A DNA stretch of 64,000 nt from Puffinus mauretanicus. Taxonomy: Eukaryota; Chordata; Aves; Procellariiformes; Procellariidae. This document shows, one piece after another, positions 1-9,395 of the stretch. The translations under genes were made by a program, and so were the position numbers. The DNA lies in NCBI GenBank assembly GCA_023333565.1, contig JAJKFH010002784.1:864920-928919 (forward strand), read 5' to 3'. Numbering within the stretch: position 1 is the stretch's first letter; the number at the start of each line of letters is the position of its first letter. Under the pieces are notes generated by a model, which was given only the letters and a program-made list of their open reading frames with translations, had not been told where the DNA came from and did no database searches.

Positions 1-155
1 GGGCGTGGTACCGGTGCGAATGTGGGCTGGCGATGGGTGCGCACGGCAGCCAGGAGGTGAAGGCGCAGGGGGCAGCTGTGGGTGACCAGGTGTGGGTGCT
101 CTGGCCGTGGCGTGTCCATGTGGGTGGGGATGTGGGGGAAGGGGCTGGCTGTGGT

Positions 156-175
156 GGGTGGGGATGGGGATGGGG
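156..175 (+). promoter_or_regulatory. Potential G-quadruplex
   Basis: Four G-runs (GGG at 156-158, then GGGG at 160-163, 166-169 and 172-175) are separated by loops of one or two bases (T, AT, AT). This fits the short-loop pattern that forms stable G-quadruplexes. It lies on the non-template strand about 350 bp upstream of the inferred transcription start. Folding and function are inference. Confidence 0.5.
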
Positions 176-473
176 ATGGCCGGTATGTTGGGATGTTCTG
201 GGGAGGGGGGTACGGGCCGGTCTCAGCGTCCGGGGATGTAAGAGCACGGGGGGTGATGTGGGGAGGGGCGGGGGGCGTTGGACTGCCGTGGGGACGGGGC
301 GATGCGCGGGGCCGGCTGGACTGGCGGCAGCGCGGGGGGCGCCGAGGCTGCGGGCGGCGGCGGGGCGCCGCGGGGCGCCGGTGCCTGCAGGCCCGGGCGG
401 GGGCCGCCCCCCCGCCCCCTCCGCCGCCGCGGGGCCGTGCGGGGCGGCGGCGCGCGGGCCCGGCCGCGCTGCC

Positions 474-481
474 TGACGTCA
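474..481 (+). promoter_or_regulatory. Palindromic CRE (CREB/ATF site)
   Basis: The perfect 8-bp cAMP-response element TGACGTCA occurs within the CpG-rich promoter, 12 bp upstream of a TATA-like sequence and about 136 bp before the exon 1 splice donor. A full palindromic CRE close to the start is typical of CREB-bound promoters, many of them neuronal. It suggests cAMP- or activity-responsive expression, but binding is not shown by sequence alone. Confidence 0.65.
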
Positions 482-493
482 CCGCCGGGGCGG

Positions 494-500
494 CTATAGG
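494..500 (+). promoter_or_regulatory. Weak TATA-like element
   Basis: CTATAGG in an otherwise GC-only context lies 12 bp after the CRE. It departs from the TATAAA consensus, so it may be a weak TATA box or chance. If used, transcription would start near 522-528, giving an exon 1 of about 90-95 bases. Confidence 0.35.
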
Positions 501-521
501 CTGCGGGCGGCGCTCCCCGAA

Positions 522-617
522 GCGGCGGTGGCTCCGCTCTGCGCGCTCACTCCGCGCTGCCGCAGCCCCCAGCGCCCGCGGCGCCCGGGCGCTCCCTCGC
601 TGCCTCCGCCGGCGCAG
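522..617 (+). other. C11orf87: Non-coding exon 1 of the C11orf87 homologue (5' end approximate)
   Basis: The right edge is set by a strong splice donor, GCAG followed by GTAAGGGG (intron starts at 618). The left edge is only inferred from the TATA-like element. The exon contains no ATG, so it adds no upstream open frame to the spliced leader. It pairs with the acceptor at 1005, giving a 388-bp GT-AG intron (618-1005). The non-coding first exon followed by an intronless coding sequence is the arrangement I associate with the mammalian gene. Confidence 0.6.
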
Positions 618-1005
618 GTAAGGGGCTCCGGGGCGGGCACCGGCACCGCGGGGCAGGTCCCCGCCCGGCTTCGGCAGCCTGCCCCCGCCGGGGTGCGGGG
701 CTTCGGCGGTCGGGCCGCCGCTCCCTCCCTCCCTCCGTTCCCGCGGCAACTAGTTGCGGTGAGCGGCCGAGCGGTGTTGCCCGGGATGCCGAGTAATTTG
801 CGAAGTCGGTGCGGCGGCGCGATGCCCCGTCCCTGTCCCGCCACCCCTCGGCCGCCCTCGGGCAGGGAGCCGGGGCTGCTCGGAGCGCTGCCGTGGCGGG
901 GCGCAGGGTGGAGGCTGCAGCAGCCGCCGGCGCGGTGTTTTGGGGAGGGGGGAGCTGCGCAGGGTGGGTGCCTCGGAGCGCTGATGTGTCCGGCTCCCTT
1001 TGCAG
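618..1005 (+). other. C11orf87: Intron 1 (GT-AG, 388 bp)
   Basis: The donor GTAAGG at 618 closely fits consensus, and the acceptor is a pyrimidine-rich run ending TTTGCAG at 999-1005. The intron removes all ATG triplets that lie between the start region and the coding exon (for example at 786, 822 and 983). The annotated start codon therefore becomes the first ATG of the spliced message. Confidence 0.65.
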
Positions 1006-1105
1006 GCTGCTCTGTCACTTCAGAGCGAGGGTGAGGCTGAGCCGGCAGCATCCCGGGCATTTCCAGCGAGCGCCCGCCAGCAGCCCGGCACTGATTGAAA
1101 TTTAG

Positions 1106-1630
<525 letters not shown>

Positions 1631-1669
1631 TGTTTTGGGGGAGACCTCATGAAGGCGCTGGTTGGTGTT

Positions 1670-1677
1670 TGTAAATA
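1670..1677 (+). promoter_or_regulatory. Pumilio response element candidate
   Basis: TGTAAATA, matching the UGUANAUA consensus bound by Pumilio proteins, lies 40 bases after the C11orf87 stop codon. Further perfect copies occur at 5800-5807, 6164-6171 and 7340-7347. Several copies in AT-rich DNA could occur by chance. The stop-proximal one lies in a less AT-rich setting. Confidence 0.4.
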
Positions 1678-3980
1678 CCTGAGTGATTACTCTAGTCCCT
1701 GAAGAAGAAGAAAACATTGCTAATTCAAATGAACGAACAAGCCCACGATCCAAGCGCATGACAGATCCCATTGCGTTTCTCATTGACTGTGCGACGAAAG
1801 GATGCATCTTTTTACTGGAGAAGGAGCTGCACACATCTACCAAATACCAAGTCGTCCACCTGGAGGAGAGGGTCAGGGGTGGGGGATCCCTTTTCCCTGG
1901 ACATCATTACCCTGAGGACCGAGGCAATCCCACTCTCTTGTGGTTCCCGCTGCACCCTGTGTCACCATTGCATGGCATGGGTTGGGGTGTGGGGGGAGAG
2001 GCAGGTTTGGTGGGTGCCTTGGGACCCCCTGTCCCCTCGGAGTAGGGTGACAGCCCACCCTGGTCTCTCCTTTTGTGCTAGGACCTATGCCCTTTTCCCG
2101 CCCCTCTCACTCCTTTCCAGGACTGGATATTGTTTTGTGTAGAAATGGCCACCCCTAGTTGGGCTTAACTGCAAGCGCCCTCCGGCCCCATGGCCCTGTG
2201 CCCCCCAGCTGCAGCGCTGAGCATCCCACCATGCGGGGGGATGGAGCGAGCTGTCTGCACAGAGTGATGCCCGAGCTTTCCTCTCCCCTCAGCCCCCCTC
2301 ATCTTCAAATGCCCCCCTCATCCCGATCCCCATGCCATGAAACGTGAAACCCACGCCCAGTACTGTTTTGTGTGGCAGGGCGAGGTGATGTGCAGTAACT
2401 TGCTCGTCCTCTCCCAGGGGAGGGTGTCCTTGTACCTCCTGTTGGTTCTGAAACAAATCCAGTTCTGCACCAGGCACCCCGCACTGAACGCCTGCGTTTA
2501 CAGCTTCGCCTCCCAGCAAGGAATCCTGCAGCAGTACAGAGCTGGCTTCTACTTTTTTAGGCTGACACATATTTTTAACCCTCCTAATCTAGTAGACAGT
2601 TAGGGACAACACTTAATTTTCTCCCCTTTCCCCTTTTGGGAAACAAACCACACCGTTGTGCAACATGTCCGCTCCTAAACCCTGGCAAATATTTATTTCA
2701 GAAGTGGCTGGTGTAGTTTCTCCCTAGCAAGCACCAGGAGTTTTTTTTGTCTGTGGATGGCAGGTGTGAGTGGCTGCTAGCACTGTGTGTGTTGGAGGAA
2801 GCAGCGTCGGGTACAGAAAATGCGGCTTTGCTTAGCGATTAAATCAATGGCCATTACTTGAAGGTGCCTTAACAGAGTGCCGTATCCAAACTTTGAAACA
2901 TCTTGTGTGGTATCATAACAGAAGCAGCCCTCTACTGTGCATATTAACATCTAAAAAATACAGCAAAGAAAAAGTGATCCTGAGGGATTTCTTCTTTTTT
3001 TTTTTCTTTCTATCCCAGCATTCAAAGTGATTTGAGGAGATGATAGTAATAGTCCACAGTTTTTAATATTTTGTATCCACTTATTCCCTTTCTGCTGTAC
3101 TCTGCCTCCCAGGGTGGCTGTTAGGCTAGAAAAATCCCAGGCACGTGCACTGGGAGGTCTGGGGCCCTGAGCCGGGAGTGAATGCCGTTAACAATTCAAA
3201 ACTGGGAAAGAGGGTTGCGGAAGTGCTCCATAATCCTCTAATAGCCCCAAAATGCAGAGGTTTCAGGGCAGTGATTCTGTTACCCTGTTTTACCCCTTTC
3301 CAATCTTGCCTGGTCTGATGGGAAATTGCTGTTGAGTTTGGATCCGTGCCTCCAGCGTTTTAGGCAAGTACTGTACTATCCAGCTCCAGGAGCTGCTCCA
3401 CCAGCTGAGGTTAGTGTGGCAAGCGTACCTGCAACCAAATGGTGTTTTGCACATTGCAGTTTGATGGGAGCGATGGCTGGCTCTTCCCGCCAGCCGGTAT
3501 GATCGGATGCTAACGGCTACTTCATTGTTGCTGGGCAAGGAAATTGGCTTTGTTTTGTTTCCCCTAATAAAGGATGCATGAACTTCTGTGCTTAACCTCC
3601 TTATGCAACTGCAGCACAGTATTGCACCACAGGGAATAGATTTAGGACAATGAAGAGTGTTCAGTGAACAGTAATGGAGCTGATCGTTGAACTCCACTAA
3701 ATAGAGAGATATTACTTTCCCCTTTGTTTTGTGCCTTTGAAAAAAAAAAAAACAACCCAGTGTATAATTTTGAGTTTTATAAAAGCAGTAAGATGTTCCA
3801 AATCACTCCAGTGCATTTCTGGTTGATGATTCCACTTCTTTAGTGTCTGAAGTCAGATACTCTTCCTTCTGCCTTATGCACTCAAGGCATGCAATAATTC
3901 CCCAGAAGTGTACTGCTTGTCACATCTCATTGCAGTTATAAAACTGCCCTATTTTTGAAGCAAAAAAGAAGGATGGAGAG

Positions 3981-4041
3981 ATAGATATATATATCTTTAT
4001 ATATATTATGGATATATAGGTATATATATTATTTATATAAT
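3981..4041. repeat. AT-rich simple repeat
   Basis: Imperfect (TA)n/(GATA)n tract with interspersed ATATATAT runs, about 60 bp. It probably arose by slippage and can fold on itself. No further function is indicated. Confidence 0.7.
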
Positions 4042-6875
4042 CTCATTACACTAAAAGTAGTTGCAAAGATGTAACTAAAATTAAAATATGTTATCATGTA
4101 AAACTCTATCCTCTGTTAATTAGCTTTGATTTAATATTTTAATATCTCTGTATTTATGTAAATCTATGTAAATTATGTGGTCTATAAGTAAAATTTCATA
4201 CTGACTTTAATTTTCTCAGAACTGCGAGCTTCTTGTGGTGTCATTTAAGGTTTTGCATTTCTAAAGTTAAATTATATGAGATACGAGAAGTTATAAATTC
4301 TTATTATCACACAGAAATACTGCAATAACGTTCATGCATACTCCCAATACACAATCCTATCTTGAAGTACTGCAAGCTTATGAGGTTTAATTGAATGGTC
4401 TCAGGAGATCTAGCTGATACAAGCAGGACACGTAGGTTTTCATTTTCATGAAACAATAAGCAATCTAGGGAATAGATGTGGATTTTTAAAACAGAGTTTA
4501 TGCTTGGAGGTTCTGTCAAATCAATTGCTTCAAAGCCCTACAGCTACAGCTAAACTTCTGCACTTAGCATTCAGTATTAATAAGGATGATGCTTCTTTCC
4601 CCTCCCCCCTCCTACTTCAAGTAGAAAAGTGTAGGAAATTGTTCATATTTCTGAAGCATACATTTTCAGCTAACTGTGAAACTGCCCAAAGGGTTTTGAA
4701 TATACATATTTTATGCAAGTGTAATATCTATGTATCTGTATCCATATATTTAAATATTTTTGTGTAACCTTTTCTACGATATTTGATAGAGATGCCGGGT
4801 AAATGCCTGTACCATTCTCGTACGTAAGGAAGGATTTATACCCTCTCGATGCAGACATTCTTTTTCCTGTGAATTTGCACTGGTTTCAGCAAGTTGCGCT
4901 GGAGACCAGGCAGCTGAGTGCTGACTGCTGGAAGAACAGACGGTCTTTCCTCTGTTAAGGGGCACATCCTCCAGCTGGATTTTCCTGGTTCTGACTAAGA
5001 AATTGGGGCCGATTGCCCACTAGCATCCTGCATGTGTAAGAATAAGAAGTGCTGTGGTGCTCAACAGTTCCTGTCCGGTCCAGCCGTCGTCCTGTGGAAG
5101 AAGCACGACAGCAGTGACTTGTTTTGTAGATCCTAGTGAGAACCGAGAGCCCGCCGGGCAATGCAGTGGCAGCGCTGGGGCTGGATGCCTCGTCCTGCTC
5201 TCCCGTCCTCGGAGCCTGCAGCTGCCCTGGGCCTTCGTCCAGCTCCCGCTGGCATCAACAGGAGTGGCTTCCACTGGTTGCCAAGGGATTTGGATCCCGT
5301 CTGTAGTCCATACAGAGGGTGACAGCTCTCCACATCACCACCACTGGCCCTGCTCTGCACCCGTCCTGGCAGCCTCTGTGGGGATGGAAACCACGAGGGC
5401 TGGGATGCTTACAGCGGCACCGGGGAACTTGCAATGCTGCTGTCAGCTCCACTTCTACGGACTGAGGCGTTTAAGTTTCTACATGGATCCTATGTAGATC
5501 ATGGACAGGGAATGTAATTTCATTAAAATGTGTCATTCCAGCATTTTTTTTCTGTGGGAGTTTGTCTACTGCAAATGTAGTCTGAGATGAAATTTGCAGG
5601 CTCTCCATCCAGACATGTTTTAGCTTTTGATACATCTCGCTCAGACATATATCTGTATGTATAGATATGTATCTCAAAAGAAATGCTGGACAAAAAGCAA
5701 AGAACAGACTCCACATTAGACGCAAAACTGTCCTATCACTAAAAACTGTGGGGTTTTTTGCTTTTATTTTTAATTAATTTTAAAGGCTACTATCTTTAAT
5801 GTAAATAGCAAGTTACTATGTGATTAATGTTTTCCATAGCATTTCTGAGTAGTTGCTATCTTGTTTCTGGAAAGCTATGTCCAGTGTTTTGAAGCAACTG
5901 TGCTTTGCTTCTTCTATTGTTATGAATATGAGTGCAGCTTTTATGTAGGGAGGAAAAAGAACATGATTTGACTCTTCAGACAGGAGTGAATTATTTTAAA
6001 TCCAGTTATAGGACTTGCTTTTTTTCTTTCTAGTGGTTATTCTCTCTGCACGTTTGTATTTTTTCTATGGGTACTTGAAACCCTACATTTTAATAAGTAT
6101 GCAGCATATGAAGAGAAACATGAAAAATGTAGGAAAGTAGGAAACATTCTTTTTCCTCTTTTGTGTAAATAGCAAAATTTATAATGACTTAGATATCATT
6201 TGATTACATTTCTCATCTACATAGAAGTTGGCATGACTCATATACAAACCTTTAATAACACTTTCATTTATGTTAAAAATTAGAACTACTTTTATCCAGG
6301 ATTGACTTGCTCATCTCTTTCTGGTATCTAACTCTTTTTTTCCCTGAAGCCAAGTTTTCCATCTGATTGCTAAATAAATTTCTAGTAGAACAGAGCCTCC
6401 TTCTGTTTTTAGTCTTTTACACGTAGGTCTCTGGTCTGAATCCAGCCAAACTCAATAGTGTAGAAAGTGTGTTATGAACTTGCAAAAACAGGATGGTGTA
6501 TGAGCCTTGAGGAGAGGGGTGACTGTCTGACAAGGTGAAATGCCTGGCAATGGTAATAGTTAGCTTTCCCGTTTGGGGTTGTGGAAGTGAAGCCTCCCCA
6601 TCCACTGGATGGACCTGGGTGAAGGGCGACCCGTTCCAGCCACAGCAGAGACAAATATCAATCTCCTTCCTGATACTGTTGCTCTAATACGTCTTTTTCT
6701 ATATGACACTACATCTCATTTCTGTAAATTACATGTAATATATTTCTTACTCAAATCAAAGAAGTTTTCATTGCTTCATTGGTACTATATGTTCTCTGTG
6801 GATAACCAGAAGAATTCATTTTCCAACCCTTTTAACCCAATACCTCCACAAGCATCAATTTTGTATGAGTTAGGA

Positions 6876-6885
6876 AATAAATAAA
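6876..6885 (+). terminator. Overlapping tandem polyadenylation signal AATAAATAAA
   Basis: Two overlapping AATAAA hexamers, at 6876-6881 and 6880-6885, are followed within about 60 bases by a GT/T-rich stretch (about 6938-6972) that could serve as a downstream element. This is the best-formed candidate 3' end for the gene starting at 1154. AATAAA is common in AT-rich DNA, so this is a ranking and not proof. Confidence 0.4.
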
Positions 6886-6911
6886 TATTTGGATCAGAAC
6901 GCTGTCAGTAA

Positions 6912-8366
6912 AAATTGCCTTTATTTATATAATCCGGTGTGCCAGTTGGCTTTTCTTTGTTGTTTTCTTCCTTGAAATGGAGCCATATAATCTGTTCATT
7001 ATTTTGCGTTTCTAAAGAGGACAAAGAATTTGAAGCAAGCACTGCAAAATACACATATACAAACAGGAAAAGATTTCACATTGTACAGCAGAACAAAATC
7101 CTGTAGATTTTGTTGGTTTCACAGTAATTTTTTGTCCTCTGTTTTTCAGACACTCCCCGCAATCAAGCAAATTTTTAACCTAAAGTCTTCTGAAAGAACT
7201 CACATATAACAGGTCGATTGCCTTCCTTTTATGGTTTTAGCCTTGCAAAAAGCACTAACACAGAGTCATTGACAGGTTAAAACTTTCCAAACATCTAGTA
7301 ATCTAAAAATAATAAAGTGTCCTAGGGGATTATGAGTACTGTAAATAAGGGGTAAATACAGAAGTTAGAAGGAGAAAATATAATCTCTATAATACAATAA
7401 AAGCAACATGTGCTGGAGGATGAATTCATGATTATAAACAAGCGCCTTTACATTTTATTCTGGCTCTGTCACTCACACGTTGTGAGGTCCTCAGCTTCCA
7501 AGCTATTTATGTAGTAACCAATACATAACTTATCTTAAATAAAGACATGGAACCTGCAAATATACAGCCCTGAAATTAATAAATTAAGCCTCATATACAT
7601 TAACAAAATACCGATACCGTAATACAAATTAAGAGAGTCTTTATGCTAATCACCTGGCTTGGATTATTCAGTGCTTACATTTGGCAGCGAGGTCCAAGTG
7701 GTACACTGCACAGCTGGGAGACGGATGGCTGGACGAGATGCTTGAACAGTCACACCGTGAGGCACAATTTAATTTTTAAGTTGAAGTGGAATACGTATTA
7801 TGAAGGAGAGCCAAGATGACTAATTTTTATTTTACCATTTCATCACTCATAACACTTTTTTTTCAGTGCGGAAAACAGCCTTCTGTGGTTTTGAGCAGAG
7901 TGCTGACTAAGGTAATAAGAATATAGGAAAAGGCAATTCTTGGGAGTAATCCCATCACTAATCAAGTTCATGGCAAAACCTCCCTGAATTCAGTGGGGCC
8001 TGGGCTATTCCCAAGATGATACCACATCTCGCTCCCTGCTGGCTGTCCATCCCTTGCCAGTGTCATCAGGCTCTTGATTGCTGCAGTTAGTATTTCTAGG
8101 GCACATGGATTTCTCGTGTCTTTTGACTCACAGTCCATACCCAGCTCCTGTGGGGGACAGCGGAGGATCACCTGCGGGTTACCTACATGTGACACGCTCA
8201 TGCTTGCTTTTCTTTAGCTTTCTTTGTGTCCCATTATTCTCCCTGGATCTGAGTCCCCACTAGAAAGCCTGTCTGGTCAGTCTTTCCATAGGATGGGCTA
8301 TGTTGGCCAGGCTTGTTTCTTCCTTCCAATGGGTAATCTCAGCCTATCTCTGACATTAGAAAATTT
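6912..8366. other. Intergenic, AT-rich, with one MIR-like trace
   Basis: I see no gene. At about 7458-7510 the sequence reads like the 5' half of a MIR SINE on plus (CTGGCTCTGTCACTCAC...GAGGTCCTCAG), weakly preserved. At about 7985-8000 the phrase TGAATTCAGTGGGGCCTGGG resembles the degenerate 'TTCAATGGGA...CAGG' motif of ancient amniote SINEs. A further TGTAAATA octamer lies at 7340. Confidence 0.5.
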
Positions 8367-9395
8367 CATAGAATCATAGAATAGTTTGGATTGGAAGGGA
8401 CCTTTAAAGGTCATCTAGTCCAAGCCCCCTACCATGGGCAGGGACATCTTCAACTAGATCAGATTGCTCAGAGCCCCATCCAACCTGACCTTGAATGTTT
8501 CCAGGGATGGGGCATCTACCACCTCCCTGGGCAACCTGTGCCAGTGTTTCACCACCCTCATCCTAAAAAATTTCTTCCTTATATCTAGTCTGAATCTACC
8601 TTCTTTTAGTTTAAAACCATTCCCCCTTGTCCTGTCGCAACAGGCCCTGCTAAAAAGTTCATCCCCATCTTTCTTATAAGGCCCCTTTAAGTACTGAAAG
8701 GCTGCAATAAGGTCTCCCTCTCCTTGAAGCTTTCTCTTCTCCAGGCTGAACAACCCCAACTCTCTCAGCCTTTCTTCATAGGAGAGGTGTTCCATCCCCC
8801 TGATCATTTTTGTGGCCCTCCTCTGAACCTGCCCCAACAGGTCCATGTCTTTCCTGTGCTGAGGGCTCCAGAGCTGGACACAGTACTCCAGGTGGAGTCT
8901 CACCAGAGCAAAGTAGACGGGCAGAATCACCTCCCTCGACCTGCTGGCCACGCTTCTTCTGATGCAGCCCAGGATATGGTTGGCCTTCTGGGCTGTGAGC
9001 GCACGTTGTCAGCTCATGTCCAGCTTTCCATCCACCAGTACCCCCAGGTCCTTCTTGGCAGGGCTGTTCTCAATCCCTTCATCCCCCCAGCCTGTTTTGA
9101 TACCAAGGGTTGTCCCAACCCAGGTGCAGGACCTTGCACTTGGCCTTGCTGAACCTCATGATGTTCACACAGGCCCACTTCTCGAGCTTGTCCAGGTCCC
9201 TCTGGATGGCATCCCGTCCCTCAGGCGTGTCGACCGCACCACTTGGCTTGGTGTCATCTGCAAACTTGGTGAGGGTGGACTCGATCCCACTAAGTCGTTG
9301 ATGAAGATATTAAAGAGTACCGGTCCCAATATGGACCCCTGCGGGACACCACTCATCAATGATCTCCATCTGGACATTGAGCCGGTTCTCTCTTT
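8367..9395 (-). mobile_element. CR1 LINE, 5'-truncated (about 1 kb)
   Basis: The left end carries the CR1 3' tail in reverse (CATAGAATCATAGAATAG), followed by the typical 3' sequence including the reverse of TTGGACTAGATGACC. Reading right to left, the reverse-transcriptase motif [16 protein letters not shown] is encoded at about 9330-9390, an intact FADD catalytic motif at 9253-9264, and the C-terminal CR1 ORF2 region at 8454-8951. Frameshifts separate these parts. The right boundary is approximate, because similarity fades at 9395-9470. CR1 elements are characteristically 5'-truncated and make no target duplication. Confidence 0.93.
8454..8951 (-). pseudogene. CR1 ORF2 C-terminal fragment
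   Basis: This open segment of about 165 codons encodes the conserved end of CR1 ORF2: [56 protein letters not shown] and [11 protein letters not shown]. It lies downstream of the FADD motif of the same element but in a different frame from the upstream RT fragment, so no full reverse transcriptase can be made. It is an inert remnant. Confidence 0.9.

Larger units (their letters stand above)
1..1010 (+). promoter_or_regulatory. CpG-rich promoter region of the C11orf87 homologue
   Basis: The first kilobase is strongly GC-rich and full of CpG, densest from about 230 to 1000, whereas nearly everything after 2.6 kb is AT-rich and CpG-poor. This is the usual look of a vertebrate CpG-island promoter. 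It spans the proximal promoter, non-coding exon 1 and the short first intron of the gene encoded at 1154-1630. GC boxes are numerous. Open frames through this block are a by-product of GC richness and are not called as genes. Exact island limits need a CpG observed/expected calculation. Confidence 0.8.
1631..6911 (+). other. C11orf87: Probable long 3'UTR of the C11orf87 homologue (extent uncertain)
   Basis: No further coding exon is recognisable after the stop codon. The stretch is increasingly AT-rich, contains many ATTTA motifs and several TGTAAATA (Pumilio-type) octamers (1670, 5800, 6164), and has no CR1 or LTR insertion for more than 5 kb, in contrast with the DNA beyond 8.3 kb. That pattern fits a long neuronal 3'UTR. 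Apparent open frames here (for example 1683-2045 on plus and 3290-3697 on minus) match nothing I know. Internal polyadenylation or an earlier end is possible, and RNA data would settle it. A GC-richer patch lies at about 5050-5450 and an AT dinucleotide tract at 3981-4041. Confidence 0.45.

Noticed and set aside
33..1034. Several long open frames on both strands in the first kilobase
   Set aside because: They lie in a CpG island, where stop codons are rare. Their protein is Gly/Arg/Ala/Pro-rich and low complexity, and they overlap the exon 1 and intron 1 splice structure of the real gene.
1683..2045. A 120-codon open frame just after C11orf87 on plus, with an acidic start
   Set aside because: It is in the same exon downstream of the stop, in another frame, ends in Gly-rich low-complexity text and resembles no known protein. 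It is more simply 3'UTR.
3290..3697. A 135-codon open frame on minus
   Set aside because: Antisense to the inferred 3'UTR, with no recognisable motif and no supporting splice or promoter signals.
5054..5497. A 147-codon Cys/Ser-rich open frame on plus
   Set aside because: It sits in a local GC-rich patch with overlapping open frames on the other strand. The composition is that expected of chance.
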